Positions 27,327-37,029 of a DNA stretch of 64,000 bases are shown in pieces (the stretch's first letter is position 1; the number at the start of each line of letters is the position of its first letter). This stretch comes from Pseudoalteromonas sp. UG3-2. Its GTDB lineage: Bacteria > Pseudomonadota > Gammaproteobacteria > Enterobacterales > Alteromonadaceae. The DNA lies in NCBI RefSeq assembly GCF_037120705.1, contig NZ_JAWLJU010000001.1:310001-374000 (forward strand), in the 5' to 3' direction. The notes beneath the pieces were generated by a model. It did no database searches. It was not told where the DNA came from and saw only the letters and a list, made by a program, of their open reading frames with translations. The translations under genes were made by a program, and so were the position numbers.

Positions 27327-28361
27327 ATGACAAAAGGTAACAATCAGAAATGGACATTGAAAAGCATTGCTGCAGAGCTCGGTGTGTCCAATGCCACCGT
27401 GTCCAATGCCTTTAATCGGCCTGATCAGCTGTCGCGTCAAAAGCGGCAAGAGATCCTCGATGCGTGCAAAAAACTAGGCTACTACGGCCCAAATAAAGCA
27501 GCCCAGTCACTGCGCAAAGGCTCTTTTAATATTGTTGCCATGGTACTCCCAGACAGTGTTGAGTACATGGTGTCAGATCCTGTTGCCAGCAGCTTTATGC
27601 GTGGAGTAGCCAGCGTGCTCGAAGCGCAAAACATCAACCTATTGCTGTTCTCAGGCACCGCCGACGATGTCACTAACATTATTGATTTTGTCGACGGTTT
27701 AATTTGTTATGGTCGCCCACGTAATCCTCAGCTAATTGAAAGTTTATCCAATATAAACAAACACGTAGTCACGGTAGACTTTGAGCTACCCGAGCGGGCC
27801 AGTGTTAATATTGATAATCAGCAAGCGGCATTTGAAGTGGCTTCTCATGCCTTGCACTCAGATAGCGATGTGGCTATTTTTGGCCTTAGGTTGTTAGACA
27901 CTGATTTGCTATGCCGAGTGTATGAACAAAATCACAGTGATTACCATACCTCGATCGCACAACAGCGTCTTACCGGCTACCTCAATGCTATGGCTAAGAA
28001 AGGGCTGACATTAGGTAGTGATAGGATATGGAATATACCGGAAAGCAGCGAAAAGTACGCCGCCATCGCTGCCAAGGAGCTGTTAAGCCTCTCGCCGCGA
28101 CCTAACACGGTACTGTGTATGAGTGACTTAATTGCCTTGTCATTGCTGCGAGAAGCCCAAAAACAATCCATTTCGGTGCCAGAGCAGCTGCGGATAGTGG
28201 GCTTTGATGGCGTTGATGAAGCATTTCGTTATCAACCCAGCTTAACCACCATTCACCAAAACAGCGAAGAAAAAGGCCGCCAGGCTGCTCAGCTATTTTT
28301 AGATAGAAGTAACAATAAAGTCACTTTAGCGTACACGTTAACCTTGGGGCAAAGCGGCTAA
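27327..28361 (+). CDS. LacI family transcriptional regulator
   Basis: A 344-residue LacI regulator. HTH at about 9-30 (WTLKSIAAELGVSNATVSNAFNRPDQLS), hinge (KAAQSLRKGSFNIVAMVLPDS) and a sugar-binding-like domain ending RIVGFDGVDEAFRYQPSLTTIHQN. The effector is unknown. It stands alone between feoAB (divergent) and arsJ (convergent). The nearest CG-centred palindromes are those of the sucrose locus 5 kb away, so it is a possible but unproven sucrose regulator. Confidence 0.92.
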   Translation: MTKGNNQKWTLKSIAAELGVSNATVSNAFNRPDQLSRQKRQEILDACKKLGYYGPNKAAQSLRKGSFNIVAMVLPDSVEYMVSDPVASSFMRGVASVLEAQNINLLLFSGTADDVTNIIDFVDGLICYGRPRNPQLIESLSNINKHVVTVDFELPERASVNIDNQQAAFEVASHALHSDSDVAIFGLRLLDTDLLCRVYEQNHSDYHTSIAQQRLTGYLNAMAKKGLTLGSDRIWNIPESSEKYAAIAAKELLSLSPRPNTVLCMSDLIALSLLREAQKQSISVPEQLRIVGFDGVDEAFRYQPSLTTIHQNSEEKGRQAAQLFLDRSNNKVTLAYTLTLGQSG

Positions 28362-28375
28362 CTTGCCCCTGATTA

Positions 28376-29590
28376 TTATTGCAGTGCGGCTCTGGAGGGC
28401 AGTTTCAGCGAAATAATGCCCGCCAGCAGTAACATCATGCTAGAAGCAATTAAACAAGCAGGCAATCCGTATTCCAGGAATATCCAGCCTGATAACACCG
28501 TCCCCAATAAACGTCCCATGGCATTGGCCATGTAGTAAAAACCGACATCGAGAGAGACACCTTCGCTATCGGCCAAACTGACAATCAAATAACTGTGCAA
28601 CGAAGAGTTGATGGCAAATACCACGCCAAATACCAACAAGCCAATAATGATTGCACTGCCTTGCCAAGATGATGCGGTAATGGCCAGAGCGATCAAAATA
28701 GGTACACCAGCCAGCAACAGTGCCCAAGGCGCAATGGTTTTCGGCTGCCGTGCAACGTGCTCGCGGTTGATATAACGTGGCGTGCTCGACTGTACTACGC
28801 CATAGGCAATCACCCAAACCGCCATAAAGCTGCCCACCCACCAGTGATCCCAGTTAAATTGCTGTGACAAGTAAACCGGCAAGGCCACCACAAACCACAC
28901 GTCTCGTGCCGCAAACAGAAACAGCCTTGCTGCAGATAAGATGTTGATGGCGCGGCTTTTTGAAAAGACCTGGCTAAATTTAGGTTTGGCCTTGGCTTTA
29001 CCGAGTTCGCTTTTCAACTTCATCACACTATAGAGCCAAACCACTAGCAGCACGGCGGCCATAAGCCACATGGCTCCGGCAAAGCCCAGCAGCGTTAACA
29101 GTACCCCGCCTAAGAAAAAGCCCACGCCTTTTAACGCATTTTTAGAGCCAGTTAAAATGGCCACCCACTTAAATAAGGTGCCCTCTTCACCGGATTTGAC
29201 AATGGCTTTAATGGCACTTTTGGCACTCATTTTATTGAGGTCTTTCGCCACGCCAGACAATGCCTGCGCCGCCATCACATAGGCCACACTTAAATAGTTG
29301 ACAGGAACCACGAGCATCAACAGCGCCACCACTTGCAACGCCAAGCCAATGTTCATGGTTCGATTAAGACCAATACGAGCCCCTAGCCAGCCGCCAACGA
29401 GGTTGGTGACAACGCCAAATATTTCATAAAACAGAAATAGCATGGCGATTTCCAAGCCGTTATAGCCAAGCTGATGAAAGTACAACACCACCAGCATACG
29501 CAATGCGCCATCGGTCAGCGTAAAAGTCCAGTAGTTGGCGGTAACAATTAAGTACTGCTTAATCTCTTGCGGTAATGTGCTTAACTGCAT
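28376..29590 (-). CDS. arsJ: ArsJ organoarsenical efflux MFS transporter
   Basis: A 404-residue, 12-helix MFS protein. It begins with the ArsJ pattern YLIVTANYWTFTLTDGALRMLVVLYFHQLGY and carries ALSGVAKDLNKMSAKSAIK. ArsJ exports 1-arseno-3-phosphoglycerate, the unstable product of GAPDH acting on arsenate. It lies 6 bases after the GAPDH gene, the characteristic arsenate-resistance pair. Last gene of the operon. Confidence 0.95.
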   Translation of the reverse strand: MQLSTLPQEIKQYLIVTANYWTFTLTDGALRMLVVLYFHQLGYNGLEIAMLFLFYEIFGVVTNLVGGWLGARIGLNRTMNIGLALQVVALLMLVVPVNYLSVAYVMAAQALSGVAKDLNKMSAKSAIKAIVKSGEEGTLFKWVAILTGSKNALKGVGFFLGGVLLTLLGFAGAMWLMAAVLLVVWLYSVMKLKSELGKAKAKPKFSQVFSKSRAINILSAARLFLFAARDVWFVVALPVYLSQQFNWDHWWVGSFMAVWVIAYGVVQSSTPRYINREHVARQPKTIAPWALLLAGVPILIALAITASSWQGSAIIIGLLVFGVVFAINSSLHSYLIVSLADSEGVSLDVGFYYMANAMGRLLGTVLSGWIFLEYGLPACLIASSMMLLLAGIISLKLPSRAALQ

Positions 29591-29596
29591 AACCCT

Positions 29597-30607
29597 TTAC
29601 TCTGCGATAGACAGCCCGACTTTGCGCATTAACTCTGCGGTGCGGTTGGCATAACCCCACTCATTGTCATACCAAACGTACAGCTTCACTTGGGTGCCAT
29701 TCACCACCATGGTAGACAGAGCATCGACAATACTCGAGCGCGGATCGGTTTTATAATCAATCGAAACCAATGGCTTCTCTTCATAGCCCAAAATGCCCTT
29801 GAGCTCATGCGCTGCGGCTTCTTTTAACCATTGATTGATTTCTTCTGTGGTGGTTGCTCGTGCCACTTCAAATACACAATCGGTCAGTGAGGCATTTGCC
29901 AACGGCACACGCACGGCATGACCATTTAATTTGCCCTTTAGCTCTGGGAAAATATGAGTGATGGCCGTAGCAGAGCCGGTGGTGGTGGGAATTAAGCTCA
30001 TACCACAGGCTCTGGCACGACGTAAATCCTTATGCGGGGCGTCTAATATGGTTTGGGTATTGGTAATATCATGAATGGTGGTCATTGAGCCGTGTTTAAT
30101 GCCGATCTTTTCTTGCAATACTTTCACTACCGGCGCTAGACAGTTGGTGGTGCAAGACGCAGCAGTGACAATTTGATGAGGCTCTTCATCATATAGATGC
30201 TCGTTGACCCCCATGACAATATTCAGCACCCCCTCTTCTTTTACTGGGGCGGTAACCACCACTCGTTTTACCCCTTGCTGAAGATACTGCTCTAACAACG
30301 CCTTTGATTTCATTTTGCCAGAAGCTTCAATGACCACATCGCAGTTAGACCAGTCTGTTGCTGCAATGTCTTTATTTTGCGTCACCTGAATAGGCTTGTT
30401 GGCAATAACGATATCATCGCCTTGATGTTCTACCGCGTGATGCCATCTACCGTGAACGGAATCAAACTCTAATAAATGCGCTAAGGTTTCAGCGTTACCT
30501 GCAGGGTCGTTAATGTGTACAAACTCAACTTCTGGCCAATCATAGCTGGCGCGTAATGCTAAACGCCCCATTCTGCCAAACCCATTAATGCCAACTTTAA
30601 TCGTCAT
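29597..30607 (-). CDS. Arsenate-operon glyceraldehyde-3-phosphate dehydrogenase
   Basis: A 336-residue GAPDH with NAD-binding [10 protein letters not shown] (6-15), catalytic SCTTNC (C152) and [27 protein letters not shown]. In ArsJ operons it uses arsenate in place of phosphate, making 1-arseno-3-phosphoglycerate for export. I chose the ATG at 30607 with the GGGAG site, not the TTG 12 bases upstream. It sits 29 bases after the ArsC-ArsR gene and 6 before arsJ. Confidence 0.94.
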   Translation of the reverse strand: MTIKVGINGFGRMGRLALRASYDWPEVEFVHINDPAGNAETLAHLLEFDSVHGRWHHAVEHQGDDIVIANKPIQVTQNKDIAATDWSNCDVVIEASGKMKSKALLEQYLQQGVKRVVVTAPVKEEGVLNIVMGVNEHLYDEEPHQIVTAASCTTNCLAPVVKVLQEKIGIKHGSMTTIHDITNTQTILDAPHKDLRRARACGMSLIPTTTGSATAITHIFPELKGKLNGHAVRVPLANASLTDCVFEVARATTTEEINQWLKEAAAHELKGILGYEEKPLVSIDYKTDPRSSIVDALSTMVVNGTQVKLYVWYDNEWGYANRTAELMRKVGLSIAE

Positions 30608-30636
30608 AATCGCTCCCAAGTTATAATGTGGCTGCG

Positions 30637-31395
30637 CTAATCACAGCAATTCGCTTGTCGTTGCGGGCGCTCGCCCATGGTGTGTAATCTTGCCAACTCA
30701 GTGGCAATAAAATCTGGTTGCTGCAACACCGTGGTGTTGATCACCGCGACCATCCACTGCGGTAAGGTCGGGTTAATGGCGTAGAAAACCCATTGTTTGT
30801 ATTTGCGGTCACAGAGGATCCCAGCCTGTTTCAGCTGGGCTAAATGCCGTGATACCTTGGGCTGGCTTTGCTGCTCAAGTGCCACCAATAGTTCGCACAC
30901 ACATAACTCAGGCTCAACCATTAATAACGCCAAGGTCTTTAAGCGTATTTCGTCACTCAGTGCTTTGTAAAACGGTAACACCGAAGGAGCAGCCGACACC
31001 GGCGCATCCTCATTCACTAACGCCTTCACTTGCTCGTTGATATCAAATAAGGTTTGCTCATACTGGTTAATGCTTTCACGCTCGCTTGGGCTGGCAATGT
31101 CCCAAGCGAGAATACGATTGCCATCAATACGTCCTTCGCATTCCGCTTTGACTTCGTCACACAAGGTGACAACCACATCGAAATGCAGGGTGCGATATTC
31201 ATCTAAGTGCTTACTGTAAAGTGAGTGGGTGTCTATTCCTGCACGGGCCAGCAAGCTCAGGGCCTTCGCATTGACTTGCCCAGGCTTTGAGCCAGCACTA
31301 TAGGCCTTAACTTTGCCACCACCATGATAGTTGGCTAGGGCCTGCGCCATAATGGAGCGAGTTGAGTTTCCGCTGCAAAGAAAGAGGATCTTCAT
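30637..31395 (-). CDS. Fused arsenate reductase (ArsC) - ArsR repressor
   Basis: A single 252-residue protein. Residues 1-135 are a thioredoxin-coupled, low-molecular-weight-phosphatase-type ArsC: P-loop [10 protein letters not shown] (C7) and the redox pair [10 protein letters not shown] (C79, C86), spaced as in Bacillus ArsC C82/C89. Residues 150-240 are an ArsR winged helix with the As(III)-binding ELCVCEL and recognition helix [14 protein letters not shown]; the tail has a further Cys pair (CCD). No As(III) pump is in the operon. Start: ATG 31395 (MKILFLC); ATG 31404 is an alternative; neither has a ribosome site. Inferred role: reduces arsenate to the arsenite that releases its own repressor domain. 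Confidence 0.92.
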   Translation of the reverse strand: MKILFLCSGNSTRSIMAQALANYHGGGKVKAYSAGSKPGQVNAKALSLLARAGIDTHSLYSKHLDEYRTLHFDVVVTLCDEVKAECEGRIDGNRILAWDIASPSERESINQYEQTLFDINEQVKALVNEDAPVSAAPSVLPFYKALSDEIRLKTLALLMVEPELCVCELLVALEQQSQPKVSRHLAQLKQAGILCDRKYKQWVFYAINPTLPQWMVAVINTTVLQQPDFIATELARLHTMGERPQRQANCCD

Positions 31396-31414
31396 TTGAA
31401 ACATAACAAAATAA

Positions 31415-31438
31415 TTATATAACTTAATTGTTATATAA
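31415..31438. promoter_or_regulatory. Predicted ArsR operator of the arsenate operon
   Basis: TTATATAAC and GTTATATAA form a perfect 9-bp inverted repeat with a 6-base spacer, 20 bases before the fusion gene. A TATAAT box on the reverse strand (31414-31419) overlaps it, so binding would block transcription. AT-rich dyads of this form are typical ArsR/SmtB sites. Confidence 0.7.
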
Positions 31439-31513
31439 CTACCAGGGTAAGTCAAGCCTTATCATTGCTTGACAGTGCTCTGTGCTGCAGTCAGAAAAAA
31501 GGTATTAGAAATT

Positions 31514-31537
31514 TGGCCATCACTTTCGCAATGGCCA
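31514..31537 (-). terminator. Possible terminator after sucrose phosphorylase
   Basis: TGGCCAT and ATGGCCA form a 7-bp stem with a 10-base loop, followed on the reverse strand by AAATTTCT. Weak T run, so tentative. Confidence 0.4.
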
Positions 31538-31550
31538 TAAACGCCAAGGT

Positions 31551-33020
31551 TTAAACTTGGGCGGCAAGATCAAAGATTTGCTCATCACCTTGATCAGAGG
31601 TGATAATTTTCGCTTGTTCACGAGGTAAGTCGACAATTAACTGGGCCTGCGACTGTCGCTGCTGCCAGGTTAAGGTCAAAACATTATTATCGTATGCCAC
31701 ATTAAACTCACCGCTAAAGGCCTCACAACTGTTACGAATTTTAATTAATTGGCAAAGCGCATTGACCACAGGCTTTTGCAGCGCCGATTCAACCTCTGCT
31801 GGAGTTAAGTATGGACGGTTAATATCGCGGCCGACATTGGTTTGCTGTAGCAAGGTTATATCGTTATGCATGGCCAACAAGCCAGCATAATACACTTGAG
31901 GCACACCGGGACAGAAAAATTGAATAGCTCTGGCAACTAAGTAGTGGAAGTCATCTCTAGCTAGCGCCTCGTAGTAACTGCAATTTACTTGGTATAAATC
32001 CACATTACTGGCGGCAGCCCCCGTTGCTTGACGACTGTCGCCATTACTATTGTGATGGATTTGCTCTACCAGCTGGTCGATTTGCTCTGCGTTTAACAAG
32101 CCAGGCTTATCTCCTTCAGGTCCAGCATCGATAATGCCAATACCATCATGAGTATCTAACACAGTTAAACAGTTTCTTGGCGAGATCGTTAGCCAATGGG
32201 TTAATGGCGCAAAGTCTTGGTTAAATAAGCCATGCAGGATAAGCGGTGGTAAAGCAAAGTCGTACACTCGGTCTACCCGGCTGGCAACGTCCACTTGGGT
32301 TTTGTAGTAACTGTGAATTTCCGCAATCGTCTCCATACCCAGTTCATTGGCACGGCGTGATAATTGATTGATAAACGCAAACGCATCATCGGTCATAAAA
32401 CAGCTCGTGCCGGCTCGTTTAATTGCATAACCTGCGGCATCTAGGCGAATAGTTTTCACGCCACTGTCAGCAAACAGTTTTAACACTCTTTCTAAATAAC
32501 CGGCTCCAGCTTCAGATTCGACATTGATGTCGACTTGGTTGTCGGTGAAGGTAGTCCAAAAATTCACTTTCTCACCGCTTGCCAACTGCTTAGCAGAAAA
32601 GCAACTGCCAGGACGGGGGCGATAAATAGCAGCGCTTTGCTCGGCTGTGATGCCATCAGGAAAAACATCCTGCTCTTTTAAAAACATCGACCAGTATGTT
32701 GAATCGCGACCATTGGCTATAACATCAATAAACTCCGGAGACTGTGCTGAGGCGTGATTGACAATAAGATCCGCCATCACCTCAGTATGACTGGCAATCT
32801 CTGCAACGTTCCGCCAATCACCTAAACGTTCATCGACTTTGCCATGATCAATAGGATCAAACCCTGCATCACTGCCGTCGATAGGGTAGTAAAATGGCAA
32901 AATATGCACCCCTGCGAACAGTCCAGCTAACGGGCCACGCAACATTGCATCTAATTGGGAAAGCCCACCACCGCTAAGGCGGTCGGCGTAGGTGATCAAC
33001 TGAACTTGGTTTTTCATCAT
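31551..33020 (-). CDS. Sucrose phosphorylase (GH13_18)
   Basis: A 489-residue enzyme splitting sucrose with phosphate into alpha-glucose-1-phosphate and fructose. It aligns by eye along the whole length with the Bifidobacterium enzyme: QVQLITYADRL, GVHILPFYYPIDGSDAGFDPIDH, and catalytic D194 (IRLDAAGY), E234 (AEIHSYYK) and D292 (LDTHDGIG), shifted by two from the reference residues. Cytoplasmic. Related GH13_18 members act on glucosylglycerate or sucrose-6-phosphate; a fructokinase gene nearby favours sucrose. A CG-centred palindrome lies 22 bases upstream of the start. Confidence 0.93.
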   Translation of the reverse strand: MMKNQVQLITYADRLSGGGLSQLDAMLRGPLAGLFAGVHILPFYYPIDGSDAGFDPIDHGKVDERLGDWRNVAEIASHTEVMADLIVNHASAQSPEFIDVIANGRDSTYWSMFLKEQDVFPDGITAEQSAAIYRPRPGSCFSAKQLASGEKVNFWTTFTDNQVDINVESEAGAGYLERVLKLFADSGVKTIRLDAAGYAIKRAGTSCFMTDDAFAFINQLSRRANELGMETIAEIHSYYKTQVDVASRVDRVYDFALPPLILHGLFNQDFAPLTHWLTISPRNCLTVLDTHDGIGIIDAGPEGDKPGLLNAEQIDQLVEQIHHNSNGDSRQATGAAASNVDLYQVNCSYYEALARDDFHYLVARAIQFFCPGVPQVYYAGLLAMHNDITLLQQTNVGRDINRPYLTPAEVESALQKPVVNALCQLIKIRNSCEAFSGEFNVAYDNNVLTLTWQQRQSQAQLIVDLPREQAKIITSDQGDEQIFDLAAQV

Positions 33021-33041
33021 TTACTCGTTAAAAAAGTTGAG

Positions 33042-33057
33042 ACTTAATCGATTAAGT
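33042..33057. promoter_or_regulatory. LacI-type operator upstream of sucrose phosphorylase
   Basis: ACTTAATCGATTAAGT is a perfect 16-base palindrome with central CG, the form of LacI-family sites. It lies in the spacer between sucrose phosphorylase and the divergent MFS gene. The same 14-base core recurs before the TonB receptor gene. Confidence 0.8.
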
Positions 33058-33246
33058 TATATCTTTAATCATGAATAAACAATAATCAAGTTTTTTGTGA
33101 CTATCTTGTTCCAGTTTCAGCGAGTGTCTTTATCACGGTTTGCACGCTACTATGCAATGAGTGTCAATCAATCGCCTGGCAACAAGCATACATAAAAACA
33201 ATATCTACAGACTAAGCCCACAGCAGTGGCTTTAATGAGGTGTAAA

Positions 33247-34473
33247 ATGAGCAGCAAGCCCGTGCCAACCCAGCTAAATACTCTACGCTGGCTGACCTAT
33301 ATGATGTTTTTAATGTTTGCCATGACATCCGATGCCGTAGGCGTGATCATCCCGACACTTATTGAGGAGTATCAGCTAAGCATGACTCAAGCCAGCGCTT
33401 TTCATTATGCGCCTATGATCCTGATTGCCATCAGTGGTCTTTGTTTGGGCTTTTTAGCTGACAAGATTGGCCGCAAGTCCACCGTACTCATTGGTTTAGT
33501 GCTTTTCTCAGCTGCCTGTTTTTTATTTGCTGTAGGCGATACCTTCGCCACTTTTTTATTACTGCTTTGTGTTATTGGTCTGGCCATTGGCCTGTTTAAA
33601 ACCGGTGCACTGGCATTGTTAGGCGATATTTCTGATGGCGCCAAAGAGCACACCCAAACCATGAACAAGGTAGAAGGCTTCTTTGCCATTGGTGCTATTA
33701 TTGGCCCTGCTATCGTCAGTTATATGCTGGTTCAGGGAGTGAGCTGGACGTATCTTTATATACTCGCCGGCGGGCTTTGCTTGTTGCTAAGTATCATGAC
33801 ATTAAAGACTCCTTTTCCTGAAACGCAGCACCATGAAAGCGAACAGTTAGCTGGTTTTTCGCAGTCATTGGCCATGTTAAAAAATAAGTATGCGCTGGGC
33901 TTTTCTTTGGCTATCGCGCTTTACGTTGCCACCGAAGTTGCCATTTATGTATGGATGCCAACGCTGCTGCAAGACTATCAAGGGGATCTGACTTGGCTTG
34001 CTACCTACGCGCTAACGTTGTTTTTTATTTTGCGAGCCATTGGTCGCTTTTTAGCTGTTTGGCTGCTTAATAAGTTTACTTGGCAAAGTGTTATGCTGGT
34101 GCTCAGCTTTGCCATTTTTGTCTGTTATTTTTTGACTTACCTTTATGGTGTCGATGCGGCTATTTATGTATTGCCACTGAGCGGCTTGTTTATGTCGATG
34201 ATTTACCCCACTCTCAATTCCAAAGGCATTTCTTGCTTCGATAAAGCTCAGCACGGCTCTGTGGCTGGAGTGATGTTATTTTTTACGGCTTTATCTGCTG
34301 CTTTGGCGCCGTTATTAATGGGAATGGTAAGTGATTATTTTGGTCATGTAAGCTATGGCTTTATTTTGGCAACGGTTTTTGCTCTGCTGCTGTTTTTGGC
34401 CATGTTGTTCAACTGGCTGCGCGACCCGGCTCAGGCGCCCCTTAATAAGCCAACCGACCTGCAAAAAGTCTAA
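33247..34473 (+). CDS. MFS transporter, probable sucrose uptake
   Basis: A 408-residue, 12-helix major facilitator protein with the loop 2-3 motif GFLADKIGRKSTVLIG. I chose the ATG at 33247 because AGGTG lies 5 bases upstream; the frame also offers a GTG and an ATG earlier. It is divergent from sucrose phosphorylase across a spacer with the shared palindrome, so a role as the inner-membrane sucrose carrier is inferred from context; the sequence alone only says MFS. Confidence 0.85.
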   Translation: MSSKPVPTQLNTLRWLTYMMFLMFAMTSDAVGVIIPTLIEEYQLSMTQASAFHYAPMILIAISGLCLGFLADKIGRKSTVLIGLVLFSAACFLFAVGDTFATFLLLLCVIGLAIGLFKTGALALLGDISDGAKEHTQTMNKVEGFFAIGAIIGPAIVSYMLVQGVSWTYLYILAGGLCLLLSIMTLKTPFPETQHHESEQLAGFSQSLAMLKNKYALGFSLAIALYVATEVAIYVWMPTLLQDYQGDLTWLATYALTLFFILRAIGRFLAVWLLNKFTWQSVMLVLSFAIFVCYFLTYLYGVDAAIYVLPLSGLFMSMIYPTLNSKGISCFDKAQHGSVAGVMLFFTALSAALAPLLMGMVSDYFGHVSYGFILATVFALLLFLAMLFNWLRDPAQAPLNKPTDLQKV

Positions 34474-34555
34474 TTAACTATCAATAACTTGTAAATTTCT
34501 TAAAAAGATTGATTAAATTTTGATTGCAACCGAATTAAATTATGCTAAAAATAAA

Positions 34556-34569
34556 CTTAATCGATTAAG
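34556..34569. promoter_or_regulatory. LacI-type operator upstream of TonB receptor (second copy)
   Basis: CTTAATCGATTAAG, a perfect 14-base palindrome identical to the core at 33043-33056, 44 bases before the TonB receptor start. Two copies 1.5 kb apart define a shared regulon. Confidence 0.8.
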
Positions 34570-34613
34570 AGATCAAATACGAAGACAACACCTAGTTCGA
34601 CAGCGAGAGGCAC

Positions 34614-37013
34614 ATGATGACAACAACAATGAAAACAACGCTATTTACATTGAGCGCTTTAACTTTGGCCATATCCCAACAAGTTCAAGCAGAAAACACC
34701 CAACAACAAGCTAAGCCTGATGATGGCTTTGAAAAAATTGTTGTCACTGGGGTGCCCAAACGCACCACCATCATGGAGTCGAGTGTTTCGGTGAGTAGTG
34801 TGGGCCTAGAACAAATCGCAGTGGCAACGCCAAGAACCACCGCCGAAGCATTTAAGTTAATCCCGGGCGTTCGCTCAGAGTCAACCGGAGGAGAAGGCAA
34901 TGCCAATATTGCGGTGCGCGGACTACCGGTGGCCTCAGGAGGGGCTAAATTCTTACAACTGCAAGAAGATGGCCTGCCCATTCTTCAGTTTGGCGATATC
35001 GCTTTTGGTAATGCTGATATCTTTATGCGCTTAGACAACACCATCGAGTCAATAGAGTCGATCCGCGGTGGCTCAGCATCGACCGCTGCCAGTAACGCCC
35101 CTGGTGGTATTATTAACTTAATTTCGAAAACCGGTGACAGTGAATCTGGCAGTATCGCCACCACATTTGGTCTTGATTATGATGAATTCAGAACTGATTT
35201 TGAGTTTGGTAGCTACCTAAGCGATGATTTACGCTTTCACGTTGGTGGCTTTGTCCGCCAAGGGGAAGGCCCTCGTGACACTGGCTACACCGCCAATAAA
35301 GGCGGGCAAATTAAGGCCAACCTCACGAAAGACTTTGCCAGTGGCTATGTGCGTGTATATCTAAAGCACTTAGATGATAAAAGCGCCGGTTACTTACCGA
35401 TGCCAATGTATGCCAATGGCGATTCGTTACCCGGCTTTAATGCCTTGTCTGACACGCCACACTCGGCTTACTTTATCAACACTCAAGGACTTGGTGGTGA
35501 TAACCAAATTCGCCAAGGAGACATGCGTGATGGTATGCACCCAGAAGTGAATAGCATTGGTTTTGAAGCCAACTTTGACCTTGGCAACAATTGGCAAATT
35601 GAAAACCGCCTACGCCAAGCCAGTATTTCAGGCACATTTATGTCGCCCTTCCCTGCCGAAGTCGGTGAAAGTCAAGCCATTGCAAACAACATTGCAGGTG
35701 AAGGTGCCAGCTTAGCCTATGCTAATGACCCCCAAGCCGGACAAGCATTTAACCAAGACCTGCTGATGCGTGTGCACACCTTTGAAGTGGAGATGAACGA
35801 TTTCGACAACCTCGTTAACGATTTAAAGTTAACCAAGTCATTTAACAATGACACTACGCTGACACTGGGCTACTTTATGTCGTCGCAAAACATTGATATG
35901 TCGTGGTTGTGGAACTCTTACTTGCTAGAGGTGAAGGGCGACAATGCGGCTTTAGTGAATGCCTCCGCAGCGGATGGCACTGCGTTTTCGGATAATGGCT
36001 TGTATGCCTATGGCACGCCATTTTGGGGAAATTGTTGCCAACGTAATTACGACACTGAGTATCAAACTCAAGCCCCATATTTAGCCCTGAACACTAAACT
36101 CGGTAATGTTTCAATTGATGCCAGTGTGCGCCATGACTCTGGCGAAGCGACTGGCACGTATGCCGGAGCGACCACAGCAACCGTCGATATCAATGGCGAT
36201 GGCGTGATCTCAAAGCCCGAAGAGCAAGTTGCCGGAATTGACTTAGCTAACCCCAATCCGGTGAATTATGATTGGAGTTACAGCAGCTACTCTGTTGGTG
36301 CCAACTACCAAATGAATAATCAGCGAGCCATTTTTGCTCGGGTAAGTGAAGGAGGCAGAGCCAACGCAGACCGCTTATTGTTTGGCAAAATTAACGCTGA
36401 CGGCAGTGTTGCCAAAGAAGATGCAGTCGACAAAGTAACGCAACTTGAATTTGGTATTAAACAAAAATTTGAGCAGGGCCGCGTATTTGCCACGGCATTT
36501 TACGCTGAGACCGAAGAGCAAAACTTTGAGGCCACCAGTCAAACCTTCTTTGACCGCAAATACGAGGCACAAGGGATAGAGCTTGAAGGGGTCTATTATC
36601 TTGGTTCGTTTGACTTACGCGGTGGCTTTACCTGGACAGACGCCGAAATTGCCGCTGATGCACTAGCGCCAGAACTGGTTGGCAACACCCCTAGACGCCA
36701 AGCTGACTTTATTTACTCGTTAATGGCAAAATACAATTTCGCTAATGGCGCTGCCGGCGTCACTATGATTGGTACCACGGATGCTTACGCGCAAGATAAC
36801 AATGATCTTAAATTTGACGGCTACACCCAGGTTAATGCCTTTGTAAGTTACGACCTCTCCGACAACTTTAATGTCGCATTGAATGTCAATAATCTCTTTG
36901 ACACCGAAGGCTTAACGGAAGCAGAAGAAGGCAGTATACCGGCAAATAGCATTATCCGAGCGCGCAGCATTAACGGCCGCACGACATCACTGACGTTAAA
37001 ATACACTTTTTAA
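34614..37013 (+). CDS. TonB-dependent outer-membrane receptor, probable sucrose receptor
   Basis: A 799-residue TonB receptor. Signal peptide about 1-26 (ending VQAEN), TonB-box-like FEKIVVTGV near 38-46, plug domain (50-165, with NIAVRGLPVASGG and IESIRGGSASTAASNAPGGIINLISKTG), and a 22-strand barrel ending in LTLKYTF. One extracellular segment reads DINGDGVISKPEE, an EF-hand-like calcium loop, and another has a CC pair (NCCQRN). It lies 140 bases after the MFS gene behind the shared palindrome and 16 bases before fructokinase, so sucrose uptake is inferred from context. Confidence 0.92.
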   Translation: MMTTTMKTTLFTLSALTLAISQQVQAENTQQQAKPDDGFEKIVVTGVPKRTTIMESSVSVSSVGLEQIAVATPRTTAEAFKLIPGVRSESTGGEGNANIAVRGLPVASGGAKFLQLQEDGLPILQFGDIAFGNADIFMRLDNTIESIESIRGGSASTAASNAPGGIINLISKTGDSESGSIATTFGLDYDEFRTDFEFGSYLSDDLRFHVGGFVRQGEGPRDTGYTANKGGQIKANLTKDFASGYVRVYLKHLDDKSAGYLPMPMYANGDSLPGFNALSDTPHSAYFINTQGLGGDNQIRQGDMRDGMHPEVNSIGFEANFDLGNNWQIENRLRQASISGTFMSPFPAEVGESQAIANNIAGEGASLAYANDPQAGQAFNQDLLMRVHTFEVEMNDFDNLVNDLKLTKSFNNDTTLTLGYFMSSQNIDMSWLWNSYLLEVKGDNAALVNASAADGTAFSDNGLYAYGTPFWGNCCQRNYDTEYQTQAPYLALNTKLGNVSIDASVRHDSGEATGTYAGATTATVDINGDGVISKPEEQVAGIDLANPNPVNYDWSYSSYSVGANYQMNNQRAIFARVSEGGRANADRLLFGKINADGSVAKEDAVDKVTQLEFGIKQKFEQGRVFATAFYAETEEQNFEATSQTFFDRKYEAQGIELEGVYYLGSFDLRGGFTWTDAEIAADALAPELVGNTPRRQADFIYSLMAKYNFANGAAGVTMIGTTDAYAQDNNDLKFDGYTQVNAFVSYDLSDNFNVALNVNNLFDTEGLTEAEEGSIPANSIIRARSINGRTTSLTLKYTF

Positions 37014-37029
37014 ATAGAGGCTGGCACTG

